Positions 16,893-25,840 are shown, counted from the first letter of the stretch. The stretch is 64,000 nucleotides of DNA from Avelusimicrobium excrementipullorum (GCA_944327025.1 CALVGF010000005.1:83515-147514); one strand, 5' to 3'. Made by a program: numbers and translations. Notes: generated by a model from the letters alone, not told the origin.

Positions 16893-18353
16893 TTATGGCT
16901 GCGGCTGCTGCAATAACAGCTTAATCAGCGCTTCGTAAAAACGGTTGATGTCTTCGCTTTTGTCCGGCAGGTTGTTGGCCATAAAAGCAAATGTAATCAG
17001 CCGGCCGTTTTTGTCTTTTATATATCCGGCCTGGGCTTTTACGCCGTCAATCGTGCCGCCTTTGACATGCACGTCCTGCGTGCGCTTAAAAGGGCGCAAA
17101 AAGCGGCGCAGTAAAATTAAATCGCCACGGTCGTCCGGCGTAGCCAGTGAGTCGTAATAATAGGAAAAATAGGGGCTGGTGCTCATCAGGGACAGTACGT
17201 CCAGCAATGTTCGGGCGGTAATCTGATTGTCGCGCGAGAGGCCGCTGCCGTCATATATCAAAACATTGGCGGTGTCTATGCCGTTTTTATTTAAAAAAGC
17301 ATACAGCTGTTCAATGCCTTCTTCCACGCTGCCCGTTTTGCCCGCCTGTACGGCCAGCATGCGCAGCAGCATTTCCGCATAAAAGTTAAAACTGCGTTTG
17401 TTTACTATGTACAAAATATCTTTCAGCGGGGGGGATTGATGCGTAAACAGCAAATTCATAGCGGTGTAATCGGGGGCATGTTCCAGCAGTATGCCGCTGC
17501 CGCCGACGCGGACACCGTCTTTTTCCAGCTGTTGCTGCCATAAGTCCAGCAACAGCTGCGGCGCGTCGGGCAGGGCCGCGCGTATGGTCAGCCCGCGCAG
17601 GGAGGCCGTCGGCACCGTGCCGTATATTTCCAAATCATATTGGTTGGGGGCGGCGTAAACATAGGCGTTGTCCCGCCGGTTTTTTTCGCTGGCGGTGACA
17701 AAAGAGCGTATTTTCAATCCTTCCGTTTCCGGCGAGAAAGACGCCACGTCTACGGGAGCGCCGTCCAGCGGCTGGGGGGAAAAAGTAATGGCAAAAGAAT
17801 TGTCGTTAAACGCCAGCGCCGTGGCCGGTGCGGCAAAATAATTGCCGATGTTCTGCCAGTTAAATTTACCCGGCAGGGAAGGGCCGGAAAAGAGAGAAAT
17901 GTCTCCGTAAATATTGCCCGTGATTTGTTTAATGCCCGCGCGGCGTATTTTTTGGCTCCAGCTTTCCAGCAGCTGCGGCCAGGCGGGGCTGCCCGTTACG
18001 CGTGCAGAACCCAGCGTCGGGTCGCCTCCGCCGCGGATATACAGATTGCCGTGCAGGACGCCGTTTTCGTCCGCCGCACCGTCGGCGTAAATTTGCGTTT
18101 CAAAACGGTGAAAAGGGCCGAAGGTTTCCAGGGCGGCGGCGGAGGTAAGCAGTTTAAGCGCAGACGCCGGCGCCAGGCGCAAATCCGGCTGCAGGGAGAA
18201 AATTTCTTCCCCATCCGTATAAGCCGCCGCGGCCGCCCAGGACGTCCCGCGCAAAACGGGTCTGTCCGCCAGCACTAGCACGGAAGGGGTCAAATCGGCC
18301 GCCGCCAGCGGCCCCGCGGCAAAAATTAACAAAAAACAGGCTAGTAACCTCAT
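16893..18353 (-). CDS. dacB: D-alanyl-D-alanine carboxypeptidase/endopeptidase (PBP4, DacB type)
   Basis: A periplasmic class C penicillin-binding protein that trims or cleaves peptidoglycan cross-links. It has 486 residues with a signal peptide (MRLLACFLLIFAAGPLAAA). The SxxK nucleophile motif is S64-A-L-K67 (APASALKLL), SxN is SFN near residue 320 (NKRSFNFYAE), and the third motif is KGGT near 431. The large insert between motifs 1 and 2 is typical of PBP4. The start follows the signal peptide. An upstream extension would cover a -10 box that lies exactly 6 nt away. It is monocistronic and divergent from mgsA. Confidence 0.93.
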   Translation of the reverse strand: MRLLACFLLIFAAGPLAAADLTPSVLVLADRPVLRGTSWAAAAAYTDGEEIFSLQPDLRLAPASALKLLTSAAALETFGPFHRFETQIYADGAADENGVLHGNLYIRGGGDPTLGSARVTGSPAWPQLLESWSQKIRRAGIKQITGNIYGDISLFSGPSLPGKFNWQNIGNYFAAPATALAFNDNSFAITFSPQPLDGAPVDVASFSPETEGLKIRSFVTASEKNRRDNAYVYAAPNQYDLEIYGTVPTASLRGLTIRAALPDAPQLLLDLWQQQLEKDGVRVGGSGILLEHAPDYTAMNLLFTHQSPPLKDILYIVNKRSFNFYAEMLLRMLAVQAGKTGSVEEGIEQLYAFLNKNGIDTANVLIYDGSGLSRDNQITARTLLDVLSLMSTSPYFSYYYDSLATPDDRGDLILLRRFLRPFKRTQDVHVKGGTIDGVKAQAGYIKDKNGRLITFAFMANNLPDKSEDINRFYEALIKLLLQQPQP

Positions 18354-18359
18354 ATATAT

Positions 18360-18368
18360 AAAATAGCA
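18360..18368 (-). promoter_or_regulatory. Extended -10 abutting dacB (leaderless candidate)
   Basis: On the minus strand TTTGCTATTTT ends 6 nt before the ATG, so +1 would be the A of ATG. No Shine-Dalgarno. Confidence 0.5.
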
Positions 18369-18399
18369 AAGTTGCGCCTTCAGGCGAAAGGGCAAACAA

Positions 18400-18408
18400 T
18401 GCTACAAT
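18400..18408 (+). promoter_or_regulatory. Extended -10 of mgsA
   Basis: TGCTACAAT lies 17 nt before the ATG. The leader holds an AGGAG Shine-Dalgarno. It is divergent from the dacB promoter 35 bp away. Confidence 0.5.
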
Positions 18409-18425
18409 AAACCAAAGGAGTATTT

Positions 18426-18872
18426 ATGCTGACTATACCCCAGACTAAAAACATTGCTTTGGTGGCGCATGACAATAAGAAAAAAGACTTGTTGGAATGG
18501 GCCGTTTATAACAAGGATTTACTGAGCAAACACCATTTGTTTGCCACGGGCACCACAGGCACCCTGCTCATGCAGGAGCTTGGCTGTCCCGTGCATTGTT
18601 TTAACAGCGGTCCTTTCGGCGGGGACCAGCAAATCGGCGCGGCTATATCGGAAGGGAAAATACATGCGCTGATTTTCTTTTGGGACCCGCTGAACCAGCT
18701 GCCGCACGATCCGGACGTAAAAGCCCTGCTGCGTCTGGCGGCGGTGTGGAATATTCCCGTGGCCTGCAACCGCGCGACGGCGGATTTTTTGATATCTTCG
18801 CCGCTTTTTTCCCGGGAATATACCAAAGTGCTTCCCGATTACAGCCCGTATTTAAACCGTTTTAAAAATTAA
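18426..18872 (+). CDS. mgsA: Methylglyoxal synthase
   Basis: This enzyme converts dihydroxyacetone phosphate to methylglyoxal and phosphate, a bypass that relieves phosphosugar build-up. The 148 residues match the family. The catalytic Asp is D67 in GPFGGDQQIG. H94 and D97 in the HDPDVKALLR segment are at the substrate site, and the phosphate loop TGTTG is at 41-45. AGGAG precedes the ATG. It is monocistronic, next to pgi-type sugar phosphate metabolism only in the broad sense. Confidence 0.96.
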   Translation: MLTIPQTKNIALVAHDNKKKDLLEWAVYNKDLLSKHHLFATGTTGTLLMQELGCPVHCFNSGPFGGDQQIGAAISEGKIHALIFFWDPLNQLPHDPDVKALLRLAAVWNIPVACNRATADFLISSPLFSREYTKVLPDYSPYLNRFKN

Positions 18873-18912
18873 ACGGTTTGAAACGGAGCGGCTGCCGGAA
18901 ATTGCCGAAAAT

Positions 18913-18955
18913 AAAACCGGACGCGCTTCTGCTGAAAGGAGCCGTCCGGTTTTTT
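18913..18955. terminator. Bidirectional terminator after mgsA
   Basis: AAAACCGGAC pairs with GTCCGGTTTT across a 21-nt loop and continues into T6. The A-rich left side serves the opposite strand. Confidence 0.8.
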
Positions 18956-18991
18956 AATGAAGTGTTTGGGGAGCGGGACGAAACGGTTGCA

Positions 18992-20557
18992 TTAAAACCA
19001 GGGATACCATTTGTCCCTGTCGCGGATATTGATAATCAGCGCGCTGACCAGCATGTCGCGGGCCGAAAGCGCCTGGGGTTTGTCCATGCGGCAGATAAAA
19101 CGGTTAAAAGCGCTGCGGGCGTTTTCAATGCGTCCGCGGCTGTCCATGGGACCTTCAATTTGGTAATCGGCGCGCAGCAGTCCCCAAAGGTGGCCCGTAA
19201 ATTTGCGTATGACGGCGCGGGCAGGGCTGGCCTCGGTAATATGGGCCAGTACGTTGCGCTGTTGGTCCAGCAGCTGCCAGCGGCGCAGATAAGAAAACCG
19301 CTTGCGTTCCAGCAGCAGGACTTCTTTGGACTTGGCAAAATATGCGACGTAACATTCTTTTTTCAGGCCGAAGCCGCGCTGCATCACGTAGACGGCGCGG
19401 TTGCCCTTGGCGTCATAAAGCGTAAACTGGCGCAGGACCAGCTGCGACCATAAAAGCCCGCAAATAAAAATTACAAATCCCAGCGGAATAATCAAAGACA
19501 GAGCCGAATATACCGTGTTGTAGGCAAATGCGCTTAAACGTACGATATGCGTGTGTTCCAGTACGCCCGTGCAGGCCATGACCAACACGGCCCCCACCAC
19601 CAGCAAAATGCCGCCGAAGAAAAACAGGCTTTCCCAGCGTGTGGACAGGGACAGCAACACATTGCCCTGGTTGTCCCGCGCGCGGTAAATCAGCGAGGGG
19701 GTGCCGTACAGGCGGCGAAATTTAATCGGATACGGGGAATGCGGATTGACCTGTTCGTTTAGGTTGCGCGGTTTTACAAACAGCCGCGCGGCCAGGGCTC
19801 CGGCCTGTACCAGCAGGTACAGGAACAATAACAAAACCAATAGGTCAAACCCGCGGCCCAACCGGCGTATGTACGGGGGCATGTTTTCCGTTACCAGCGT
19901 GCGCAGCCGCTTGGGGGAGGGGGAAACCGCTGCGGGGACGGTTTGCTCCGACGGAGCGATTTGTACGGCCTGCAGGGGCTGTTCCGTTAGCAAAACTTCC
20001 TGGGAAACAGAAGGCAGGGCTTCTATGTCATAGGCGCGTTCGTCTGCGAGGTCCATTTCCATGACGGGAGTTTGCGCCTCCGTGCTTTGTACGGGGGAGA
20101 TCAAAGAGAATATCAAATCCGTTTGCGCGTAGGATAAATCTTTGGCCAGCACGGAATAGGCGTGAGCGTTTATCAGAAAATAGCCGGAACTGAAATCATT
20201 TTTGGACGTGAAAAAGCTGATGTAGAAAAACGGTTCCCCCGTGGAAAAATCAATGCGTTTGATTTCTTCGCCGGTATAGGTGTTGCCCACCACCTGCATC
20301 TTTTTGTTTTTTACTTCCACCAGGTCGGCCTGGGTTTTTTGTTCTATACAGGCTTCGTTTTTACATTCGGGGACGGACTTGATGTCTATGCGGGAGGAAC
20401 CTTTTACCAGCGACAGCACCGACCCTGCCGCGCTTTTTTGGGCCGCAGACCAGCCGGAAGGCAGGTCTATGGTAAACCGGCCGTCCTGTGAGGTAAAAAC
20501 CGCCGCATTTAATGCGCCGGCGCAGCCAAGCAACAAAACAATAAGCAGTCGTTTCAT
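18992..20557 (-). CDS. Conserved-type membrane protein of unknown function
   Basis: A 521-residue protein with a signal peptide (MKRLLIVLLLGCAGALNA). An N-terminal periplasmic domain of about 140 residues (VFTSQDGRFTIDLPSGWSAA, like PsbP/DUF1795-type folds) is followed by a Glu/Pro-rich linker. Three or four membrane helices span about residues 225-395. The C-terminal soluble domain (YDAKGNRAVYVMQRGFGLKK onward) has strand-rich repeats reminiscent of scramblase/LURP-type tubby-like domains. That resemblance is weak and by eye only. It is monocistronic and divergent from the peptidase genes. No enzymatic motif is visible. Confidence 0.65.
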   Translation of the reverse strand: MKRLLIVLLLGCAGALNAAVFTSQDGRFTIDLPSGWSAAQKSAAGSVLSLVKGSSRIDIKSVPECKNEACIEQKTQADLVEVKNKKMQVVGNTYTGEEIKRIDFSTGEPFFYISFFTSKNDFSSGYFLINAHAYSVLAKDLSYAQTDLIFSLISPVQSTEAQTPVMEMDLADERAYDIEALPSVSQEVLLTEQPLQAVQIAPSEQTVPAAVSPSPKRLRTLVTENMPPYIRRLGRGFDLLVLLLFLYLLVQAGALAARLFVKPRNLNEQVNPHSPYPIKFRRLYGTPSLIYRARDNQGNVLLSLSTRWESLFFFGGILLVVGAVLVMACTGVLEHTHIVRLSAFAYNTVYSALSLIIPLGFVIFICGLLWSQLVLRQFTLYDAKGNRAVYVMQRGFGLKKECYVAYFAKSKEVLLLERKRFSYLRRWQLLDQQRNVLAHITEASPARAVIRKFTGHLWGLLRADYQIEGPMDSRGRIENARSAFNRFICRMDKPQALSARDMLVSALIINIRDRDKWYPWF

Positions 20558-20710
20558 GTGCCGGGTCCGATTGTAAAATACAGTATAATTCATTATATAT
20601 AATTTCCCCGTTCGTACGCGCAAGCGTGTGTGCGGCGTGCGGGATAGATTGCCCGCGGCGGCAGAAAAGTGATATCATTATATTGTATAGAGAAAAAGGA
20701 GTTTGCCGTT

Positions 20711-21772
20711 ATGACTTTACAGCAAAGAGTAATGGAAAAAATCGCCGCACTTCAGAAACTAATGACGCGCGACGGGCTGGACGGTTTGGTTATTACCAAC
20801 AATATTGACCAGTTTTATCTTTTGGGGTTTTATTTTTATCTCGGCGAAGCGGTGCTTTTGCTGCATAAGGGGGGGCTGACCTGCTTTACGCGGCAGTTGT
20901 ATGTGGAGCCGCTGAAACAGAAATATCCGTTTATGCAGACCGTCGGCCAGGATAAACAAATGGCCGCCGCGGCCGTGGCCGAAACGGCCCGCCTGGGACT
21001 AAAACGTGTGGGATTTGACGCCGGCAAAGAAAGCTATATGGCGGGCAGTCTGTTTAAAGCCGCCGGTTTTGTGGAGGCGGAAAGCTACGCCAGCGAGCTG
21101 CGCCAGGTTAAAGACGAACACGAAATCGCCGTTTTGCGCGACAGCAACCGTATTGCTTATGAGACTTACGAATACATTAAACCTTTGCTGAAAACCGGCG
21201 TGACGGAGTTTGAAGTGGCCGCCGAGATGGAAAAATTTATGCGCGTGAAAGGCGCGTCCGCCACGTCGTTTTTAACCATTATCGCTTTTGGGGAAAATAC
21301 GGCCAACCCGCACCATGAAACTTCGCACCGCGCTTTGAAAGACAATGAAGCGGTGCTGATGGATTTCGGCTGTATTTACAACGGGTATTGCTCCGATATT
21401 ACCCGCAGCTGGTGGCACGGGGACAATGAGCCCGAAGAATACACCAAAATTTGGCATATTGTGGACAAAGCGCGCCAGACCGGCATCGCCGCCGAAAAAC
21501 CCGGCGTCGCCGCGCAAAAGGTGGACGCCGCCGCGCGCGCCATTATTACCGACGCCGGATACGGCGAATATTTTACGCACCGTCTGGGGCACGGCGTGGG
21601 TATGGAAATTCACGAAGAACCCTGCAATGACCAGACGACGGCGGCCGTATTGAAAAAAGGCAATGTGGTCACCGTAGAGCCCGGCATTTATCTGCCCGGC
21701 AAATTCGGTGTGCGTCTGGAAGACACCACCGTTATTACCGAAACGGGAGCGGATATTTTAACCCGTAAATAA
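20711..21772 (+). CDS. pepP: M24 family Xaa-Pro aminopeptidase (copy 1)
   Basis: A cytosolic metallopeptidase that removes N-terminal residues before proline. The 353 residues form an N-terminal creatinase-like domain and a C-terminal pita-bread domain. The metal ligands are in MDFG...YCSDITRSWW (two Asp), HRLGHGVGMEIHE (His), VTVEPGIY (Glu) and VRLEDT (Glu). It has an AAGGAG Shine-Dalgarno. The TAATG junction with copy 2 and the nearby efp show an operon. A peptidase of this family upstream of efp is also seen in Bacillus (yqhT-efp), a linkage thought to relate to proline-rich proteins. Confidence 0.92.
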   Translation: MTLQQRVMEKIAALQKLMTRDGLDGLVITNNIDQFYLLGFYFYLGEAVLLLHKGGLTCFTRQLYVEPLKQKYPFMQTVGQDKQMAAAAVAETARLGLKRVGFDAGKESYMAGSLFKAAGFVEAESYASELRQVKDEHEIAVLRDSNRIAYETYEYIKPLLKTGVTEFEVAAEMEKFMRVKGASATSFLTIIAFGENTANPHHETSHRALKDNEAVLMDFGCIYNGYCSDITRSWWHGDNEPEEYTKIWHIVDKARQTGIAAEKPGVAAQKVDAAARAIITDAGYGEYFTHRLGHGVGMEIHEEPCNDQTTAAVLKKGNVVTVEPGIYLPGKFGVRLEDTTVITETGADILTRK

Positions 21773-22851
21773 TGATGAAAAATTTGAGTTTTCAACGTTT
21801 GAAAGATTTTCAAAAACTTCTGAAAAACGCGCAGCTGGACGGATATATCTGCATGAGCACGCTGGAGCTGCGTTATTTTTCGGGAGTGGACGTGGACGCG
21901 GAAGAAGCGGTATTTCTGCTGACGCCGCGCAAGGCTTATTGCCTGACTAAAGAAATGATTGTGCCCAAAATGGCCCCAGCGGCGGATTTTATGACGGTCA
22001 AAGCCGTACAGGGCGATATGCTGGGCGCGGCGCTGGATTTGGCGGCTAAAAGTAAGTTGACGCGTCTGGCCTTTGACCCGCAGACGGCGGACTTTGCCCG
22101 CGGGGAGAAACTATCCCGCGCCGGTCTGTGCCGGCTGGAAGGCGGCACGGCGGAAATGCGCAAAGTCAAATACGAAGACGAAGTGGCTCTTATAGAAACA
22201 TCCTGCCGTATCGCCGCCGAAGCGTTTGAGGAAGTAAAACCCCAAATTAAAACCGGCATGAGCGAAGAGGACGTGCGCGTGCTGATGGCGCTGGCCATGA
22301 TAAAACGCGGCGCGGACAGCGTGCCGTTTAACATTGTATGCTTCGGCGAAAACTGCGCCGACTGCCACCATACACCTTCGGCCAAGCGCAAACTCAAAAA
22401 AAATGATGCGGTGTTAATGGATTTCGGTTGTTTTTATCAGGGGTATTGCTCCGATATTACCCGCAGCTGGTGGCACGGGGACAAAGAACCCGCCGAATAT
22501 ACGAAGATCTGGCACATTGTGTCCATGGCCAAGCAGGCTGCGGACGGGCTTTTGCGCGCGGACCTGCCCGTGGCGGAAGTGGACAAAGCCGCCCGCGACG
22601 TTATAGAAGACGCCGGCTACGGCAAGTATTATATCCATACCACCGGCCACGGCATCGGCCTGGAAGTGCACGAAGCCCCCATCGAGCGCAAAGGCGCCGT
22701 CGGGGAACTGGAAGAAAATTTCATCGTCACCGTGGAGCCCGGCATTTATTTGCCCGGCAAATTCGGCGTGCGCCTGGAAGACAGCTACCTGGTGACTAAA
22801 ACCGGAAGCAAAAATTTGACGCAATTAAAAAAACATTCCGCGCGGAAATAA
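21772..22851 (+). CDS. M24 family Xaa-Pro aminopeptidase (copy 2)
   Basis: This is a 359-residue paralogue of the preceding gene, arranged in tandem, with the same two domains and all five metal ligands (MDFG, CSDIT, GHGIGLEVHE, VEPGIY, RLED). The N-terminal domains have diverged, so the two may differ in substrate. A 44-nt stretch around the Asp ligands is identical in both copies (21383-21426 and 22441-22484). Many flanking codons differ, which points to gene conversion or strong recent constraint. Two ATG codons lie in a row (ATGATG); the first overlaps the upstream stop. Confidence 0.92.
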   Translation: MMKNLSFQRLKDFQKLLKNAQLDGYICMSTLELRYFSGVDVDAEEAVFLLTPRKAYCLTKEMIVPKMAPAADFMTVKAVQGDMLGAALDLAAKSKLTRLAFDPQTADFARGEKLSRAGLCRLEGGTAEMRKVKYEDEVALIETSCRIAAEAFEEVKPQIKTGMSEEDVRVLMALAMIKRGADSVPFNIVCFGENCADCHHTPSAKRKLKKNDAVLMDFGCFYQGYCSDITRSWWHGDKEPAEYTKIWHIVSMAKQAADGLLRADLPVAEVDKAARDVIEDAGYGKYYIHTTGHGIGLEVHEAPIERKGAVGELEENFIVTVEPGIYLPGKFGVRLEDSYLVTKTGSKNLTQLKKHSARK

Positions 22852-22919
22852 CAGCCCGCGCGGCTTTTTGACGCAAAATTAACGGGTCCGCCGCAAGGCC
22901 GCCCGCAGAGAGGTACAAG

Positions 22920-23492
22920 ATGATCAACACCACTCAGTTTCACGACGGACTGATTTTTGAGGATGAGAACGGACAGATTGTGGAAATCGTAGAGTTCCAG
23001 CATCACCGCAAAAGCCAGGCCCGCGCCGTGGTGCGCGTAAAACTGCGCAACATTCACACCGGTTCTTTGATTGAAACGGCCTACCGGCCCGAAGACAAAT
23101 TTAAAGAAGTGGAAGTGGAAAAACGCCCCTTTACCTATTTGTACGACGAAGGGGATATGGCCGTATTTATGAACAGCGAAAACTATGAGCAGGTGTCCGT
23201 GCCGCTGGAAAAACTTAAAGACCAGAAAAAATATTTGAAAGACAATATGGAAACCACGGGCATTTACATCAACGGCGAACTGCTCAATATGGAGCTGCCG
23301 ATTAAAGTGCCCCTGACGGTGGCTTCCACCGTGCCGGGTGTGAAAGGCGACACGGTGGCCAATATGACCAAAATGGCCACGCTGGAAACGGGCGCGGAAA
23401 TCAAAGTGCCGCTGTTTATCAACGAAGGCGACAAAATTTTGGTGGATACCCGCACCGGCGCTTATGTGGAGCGCGTGGTGGAGCCCAAATAA
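22920..23492 (+). CDS. efp: Translation elongation factor P with non-standard tip residue
   Basis: EF-P binds stalled ribosomes and promotes peptide bonds at polyproline. The 190 residues comprise a KOW-like domain and two OB domains, ending in the usual DTRTGAYVERV. In domain I the loop that normally reads KPGKG is RKSQAR (30-35). Aligning from RVKLRN places Gln33 where E. coli has the modified Lys34. No EpmA, EpmB or EarP gene is in the window. It follows two Xaa-Pro peptidases and its stop overlaps the next ATG (TAATG). Confidence 0.93.
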   Translation: MINTTQFHDGLIFEDENGQIVEIVEFQHHRKSQARAVVRVKLRNIHTGSLIETAYRPEDKFKEVEVEKRPFTYLYDEGDMAVFMNSENYEQVSVPLEKLKDQKKYLKDNMETTGIYINGELLNMELPIKVPLTVASTVPGVKGDTVANMTKMATLETGAEIKVPLFINEGDKILVDTRTGAYVERVVEPK

Positions 23493-23944
23493 TGTTTTGG
23501 CGTAAGTGCGCGCCGGCGCTGCTGTGCTGTCTGTTGGCCGTGCCGGCGTGCGCTTTCACTTTTTCCTACGGGAACGTATTTGACGTACAAGACGTAAAAA
23601 ACGAGGGCGGCGTGCCGGTACTGCCGCTTTCGGGCGGGAAATACAAAAACGTCAAAGTGCTGGACAAAGACCTGTATGATTTCCTGCTGCAATGCAAAGC
23701 GGACTGCCGTTATCCGGCGGAAAAAGTCAGTTTCGTCTCCGCCGATTACCGCAAGGCGTTTACCAATGAGCGCATGCTGATTGCCGATGTGGATTTTAAC
23801 GGTGAAATAAGTCTGACGTTTCTGGTGTTTAAAAATAAGGACGGATTTTCCGTCAAAACGCCTGCAGAGGCGGTTTTTAAAGACCGGAAGCTGGAAAAGC
23901 GGGTAAAAACATATTTAATCCGGCTGGCGGAGAAGAATTTATGA
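23492..23944 (+). CDS. Small secreted protein of unknown function
   Basis: A 150-residue protein with a hydrophobic N-terminal signal (ALLCCLLAVPACAFTF) and a compact soluble part with a Cys pair (LLQCKADCRYP). I recognise no family. It is translationally coupled to efp upstream (TAATG) and to the DUF192 gene downstream (ATGA), so it belongs to the peptidase-efp operon. Its role there is unclear. Confidence 0.7.
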   Translation: MFWRKCAPALLCCLLAVPACAFTFSYGNVFDVQDVKNEGGVPVLPLSGGKYKNVKVLDKDLYDFLLQCKADCRYPAEKVSFVSADYRKAFTNERMLIADVDFNGEISLTFLVFKNKDGFSVKTPAEAVFKDRKLEKRVKTYLIRLAEKNL

Positions 23945-24279
23945 AATGCGTGCTGGAAAACGGCGACGTACTGGCGCAGGAAGTGGAAAGCGCGCGCAGT
24001 TTCTTTAAGCGGCTTAAAGGCCTGATGTTCCGCCCGTCCATGCCGCAGGGGACGGCGCTGCTGCTGGCCCCGTGCCCGCAGATACACACGTGTTTTATGC
24101 GCTTTGCCATAGACGTACTTTTCCTGGCCGAGGACGGTACCGTGCTGTATGTAAAGGAAAATATGAAGCCCTGGCGCATCAGCCCCATTGTGCGCCGTGC
24201 GGTGCAGACGCTAGAATTTGCCGGCGGCACCCTGCGGGGGCGCGTGAAGGCCGGCATGCGCGTGGATTTTACGGAATAA
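23941..24279 (+). CDS. DUF192 domain protein (cytoplasmic form)
   Basis: A 112-residue protein without signal peptide. It shows the DUF192 pattern: S-F-x-K-R-L-K-GLMFRPSMP, then IHTCFMRFAIDVLFLAEDG, then VKENMKPWR and a closing LEFAGGTLRGRVKAGMRV. The family has no established biochemical function. A second, lipoprotein-like DUF192 gene is at 30.2-30.7 kb. It is the last gene of the operon and overlaps its predecessor by ATGA. Confidence 0.88.
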   Translation: MKCVLENGDVLAQEVESARSFFKRLKGLMFRPSMPQGTALLLAPCPQIHTCFMRFAIDVLFLAEDGTVLYVKENMKPWRISPIVRRAVQTLEFAGGTLRGRVKAGMRVDFTE

Positions 24280-24286
24280 AAAACGC

Positions 24287-24315
24287 TTGCGTTACCGGCG
24301 CAAAGCGGATATACT
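24287..24315 (+). promoter_or_regulatory. Promoter of the outer-membrane protein gene
   Basis: TTGCGT, 17 bp, TATACT. The predicted leader is about 12 nt and contains GAGG. Confidence 0.7.
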
Positions 24316-24333
24316 GGACGTAAGAGGTTAGCG

Positions 24334-25083
24334 ATGAGAAAAATTTTATTGGCTTTTATGGCCGTTGCCGTATTAGGCCTGCCCGTGCAGGCGCGTAATA
24401 TTTGGGACGATTTCGCCGCCAATGTGTCGCAGGATAATGTCCGCGCGTTTACCAAAGACTTGGGCGGCCTGATGGGTTCGGGCACCTACACCACCGGTCG
24501 CGTGCTGGGCTGGGGCGGTTTTCAAATCGGGCCGCGCGGCACCATGATTTTTAAAATGAGCAAAGGCAAAAACGACACCACGCATACCGCGCTGGGCGAG
24601 CGTGACGAAGTGGGCGAAGTGTTTTACCCGTGGATTCAGGCCGATATCGGCATGCCGTTCCGCCTGGACGGATTTATCCGCGCCAGCAGCTATGAAGGCA
24701 TGACGATTGCCGGCGGCGGCCTGCGCTGGGGCATTACGCGCCCCAATGAAATGTTGGGCTCTTTCCAGCCGATGCTGGTAGTGTCTGCGCACAGTGCCAG
24801 CGCGCGGGACTTTTCGGCCACGCATTATAATGCCAGCTTGGTGCTGTCCATGAAATTTAAATATTTCGTACCATACATCGGCGGCGGGGTGGACTACACG
24901 ACCTTGCACATTAACCAGGCCGACAACGCCCCCGAGCTGGTCGGCGACAACGAATACGCCGCCACGGCGCGCGCCACGGTGGGGCTGAACTTTAAGCTGC
25001 CTTCTTATTTGGATTTGAGTCTGGCCGCCAATTACGCCTATTACGGTTTAGGGGCGGAGGCGTCCGTTTCCCTGCGTTTCTAA
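24334..25083 (+). CDS. Predicted outer-membrane beta-barrel protein
   Basis: A 249-residue protein with a signal peptide (MRKILLAFMAVAVLGLPVQA), then alternating amphipathic strands (LKFKYFVPYIGGGVDYTTLHI, YLDLSLAANYAYYG). It ends in a terminal Phe (SVSLRF), the usual signal for Bam-dependent barrel insertion. It is a small barrel of perhaps 8-10 strands of the OmpA/opacity-like type. The exact family is not recognised. It has its own promoter and terminator, suggesting an abundant product. Confidence 0.75.
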   Translation: MRKILLAFMAVAVLGLPVQARNIWDDFAANVSQDNVRAFTKDLGGLMGSGTYTTGRVLGWGGFQIGPRGTMIFKMSKGKNDTTHTALGERDEVGEVFYPWIQADIGMPFRLDGFIRASSYEGMTIAGGGLRWGITRPNEMLGSFQPMLVVSAHSASARDFSATHYNASLVLSMKFKYFVPYIGGGVDYTTLHINQADNAPELVGDNEYAATARATVGLNFKLPSYLDLSLAANYAYYGLGAEASVSLRF

Positions 25084-25101
25084 AATTTATCTTTTCAGGT
25101 C

Positions 25102-25132
25102 AAAAGACCCAGTACTGTCTGGGTCTTTTTTC
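25102..25132 (+). terminator. Terminator of the outer-membrane protein gene
   Basis: AAAAGACCCAG and CTGGGTCTTTT pair around TACTGT, then T-rich. Confidence 0.9.
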
Positions 25133-25192
25133 TCTTGTTTTGCGGTGTTAAAAATTTTATGCTAAAGGTAAGATTATAAAAGGAGTTTGTAT

Positions 25193-25780
25193 ATGAACAT
25201 GAAAAAGACGGTTTTGCTGGGGTTTGCTCTTTTGTTTGGTACGGCGTGTGCCTATGCCGTGACGGCGGACGAGGTGGCCGCGGCGGCGGAACAGGCGGCT
25301 TTGCGCGCCCGCATGAACCAGGTGCAGGAAGAATATAAAGGTTTTAATCCCCATTTGACGCAGCAGCAGATGAAAGAAATCCCCGCCTTGGTGCAGGGCG
25401 TGCTGGACCGTCTGCAAAACGCCGGCTATATCAGCCTGACAAAAGCCGACGTGGGCGACGGAATCAAAATGTATTTTGAAGGCGTCAATTTTATGGAAGG
25501 CTATTATACCAGCGAAGATATAGAACGCATGACGGGGGCCGGCGTTTCCATGACGGAAGGTGACCGCCACCAGCATGCTTTGATGTATGCCCTGGTAAAA
25601 GTGCTGCCCGAAAATATGCGCTCTTTTGCTTATCAAGCGACCGACTACCCCGAAGTGTCCAACTGGAAAGAATTTCATTATCTTTGCCAGGATTATATGA
25701 CGAATATTTATAACCTGTTGGTGGAGCTGCAGGCCTGTGATTGGGAAACTTTTCACATCGTGATGGGAAATTTAATGTAA
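25193..25780 (+). CDS. Secreted helical protein of unknown function
   Basis: A 195-residue protein with a signal peptide (MKKTVLLGFALLFGTACAYA) followed by a mostly helical, acidic domain (VTADEVAAAAEQAALRAR...). Several aromatic residues lie near the end, with Cys in FHYLCQDY and LQACDW. I do not recognise a family. AGGAG is 7 nt from the first ATG; a second ATG two codons on is the usual start of the signal peptide. It is monocistronic with a strong terminator. Confidence 0.7.
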   Translation: MNMKKTVLLGFALLFGTACAYAVTADEVAAAAEQAALRARMNQVQEEYKGFNPHLTQQQMKEIPALVQGVLDRLQNAGYISLTKADVGDGIKMYFEGVNFMEGYYTSEDIERMTGAGVSMTEGDRHQHALMYALVKVLPENMRSFAYQATDYPEVSNWKEFHYLCQDYMTNIYNLLVELQACDWETFHIVMGNLM

Positions 25781-25792
25781 ACCTTTAGCGGT

Positions 25793-25831
25793 AAAAAAAC
25801 CCCGCGTCTTATTTAAGGCGCGGGGTTTTTT
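25793..25831. terminator. Bidirectional terminator
   Basis: CCCCGCGTCTT pairs with AAGGCGCGGGG, flanked by A6 and T6, between convergent genes. Confidence 0.9.
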
Positions 25832-25840
25832 GCGGCAAAC

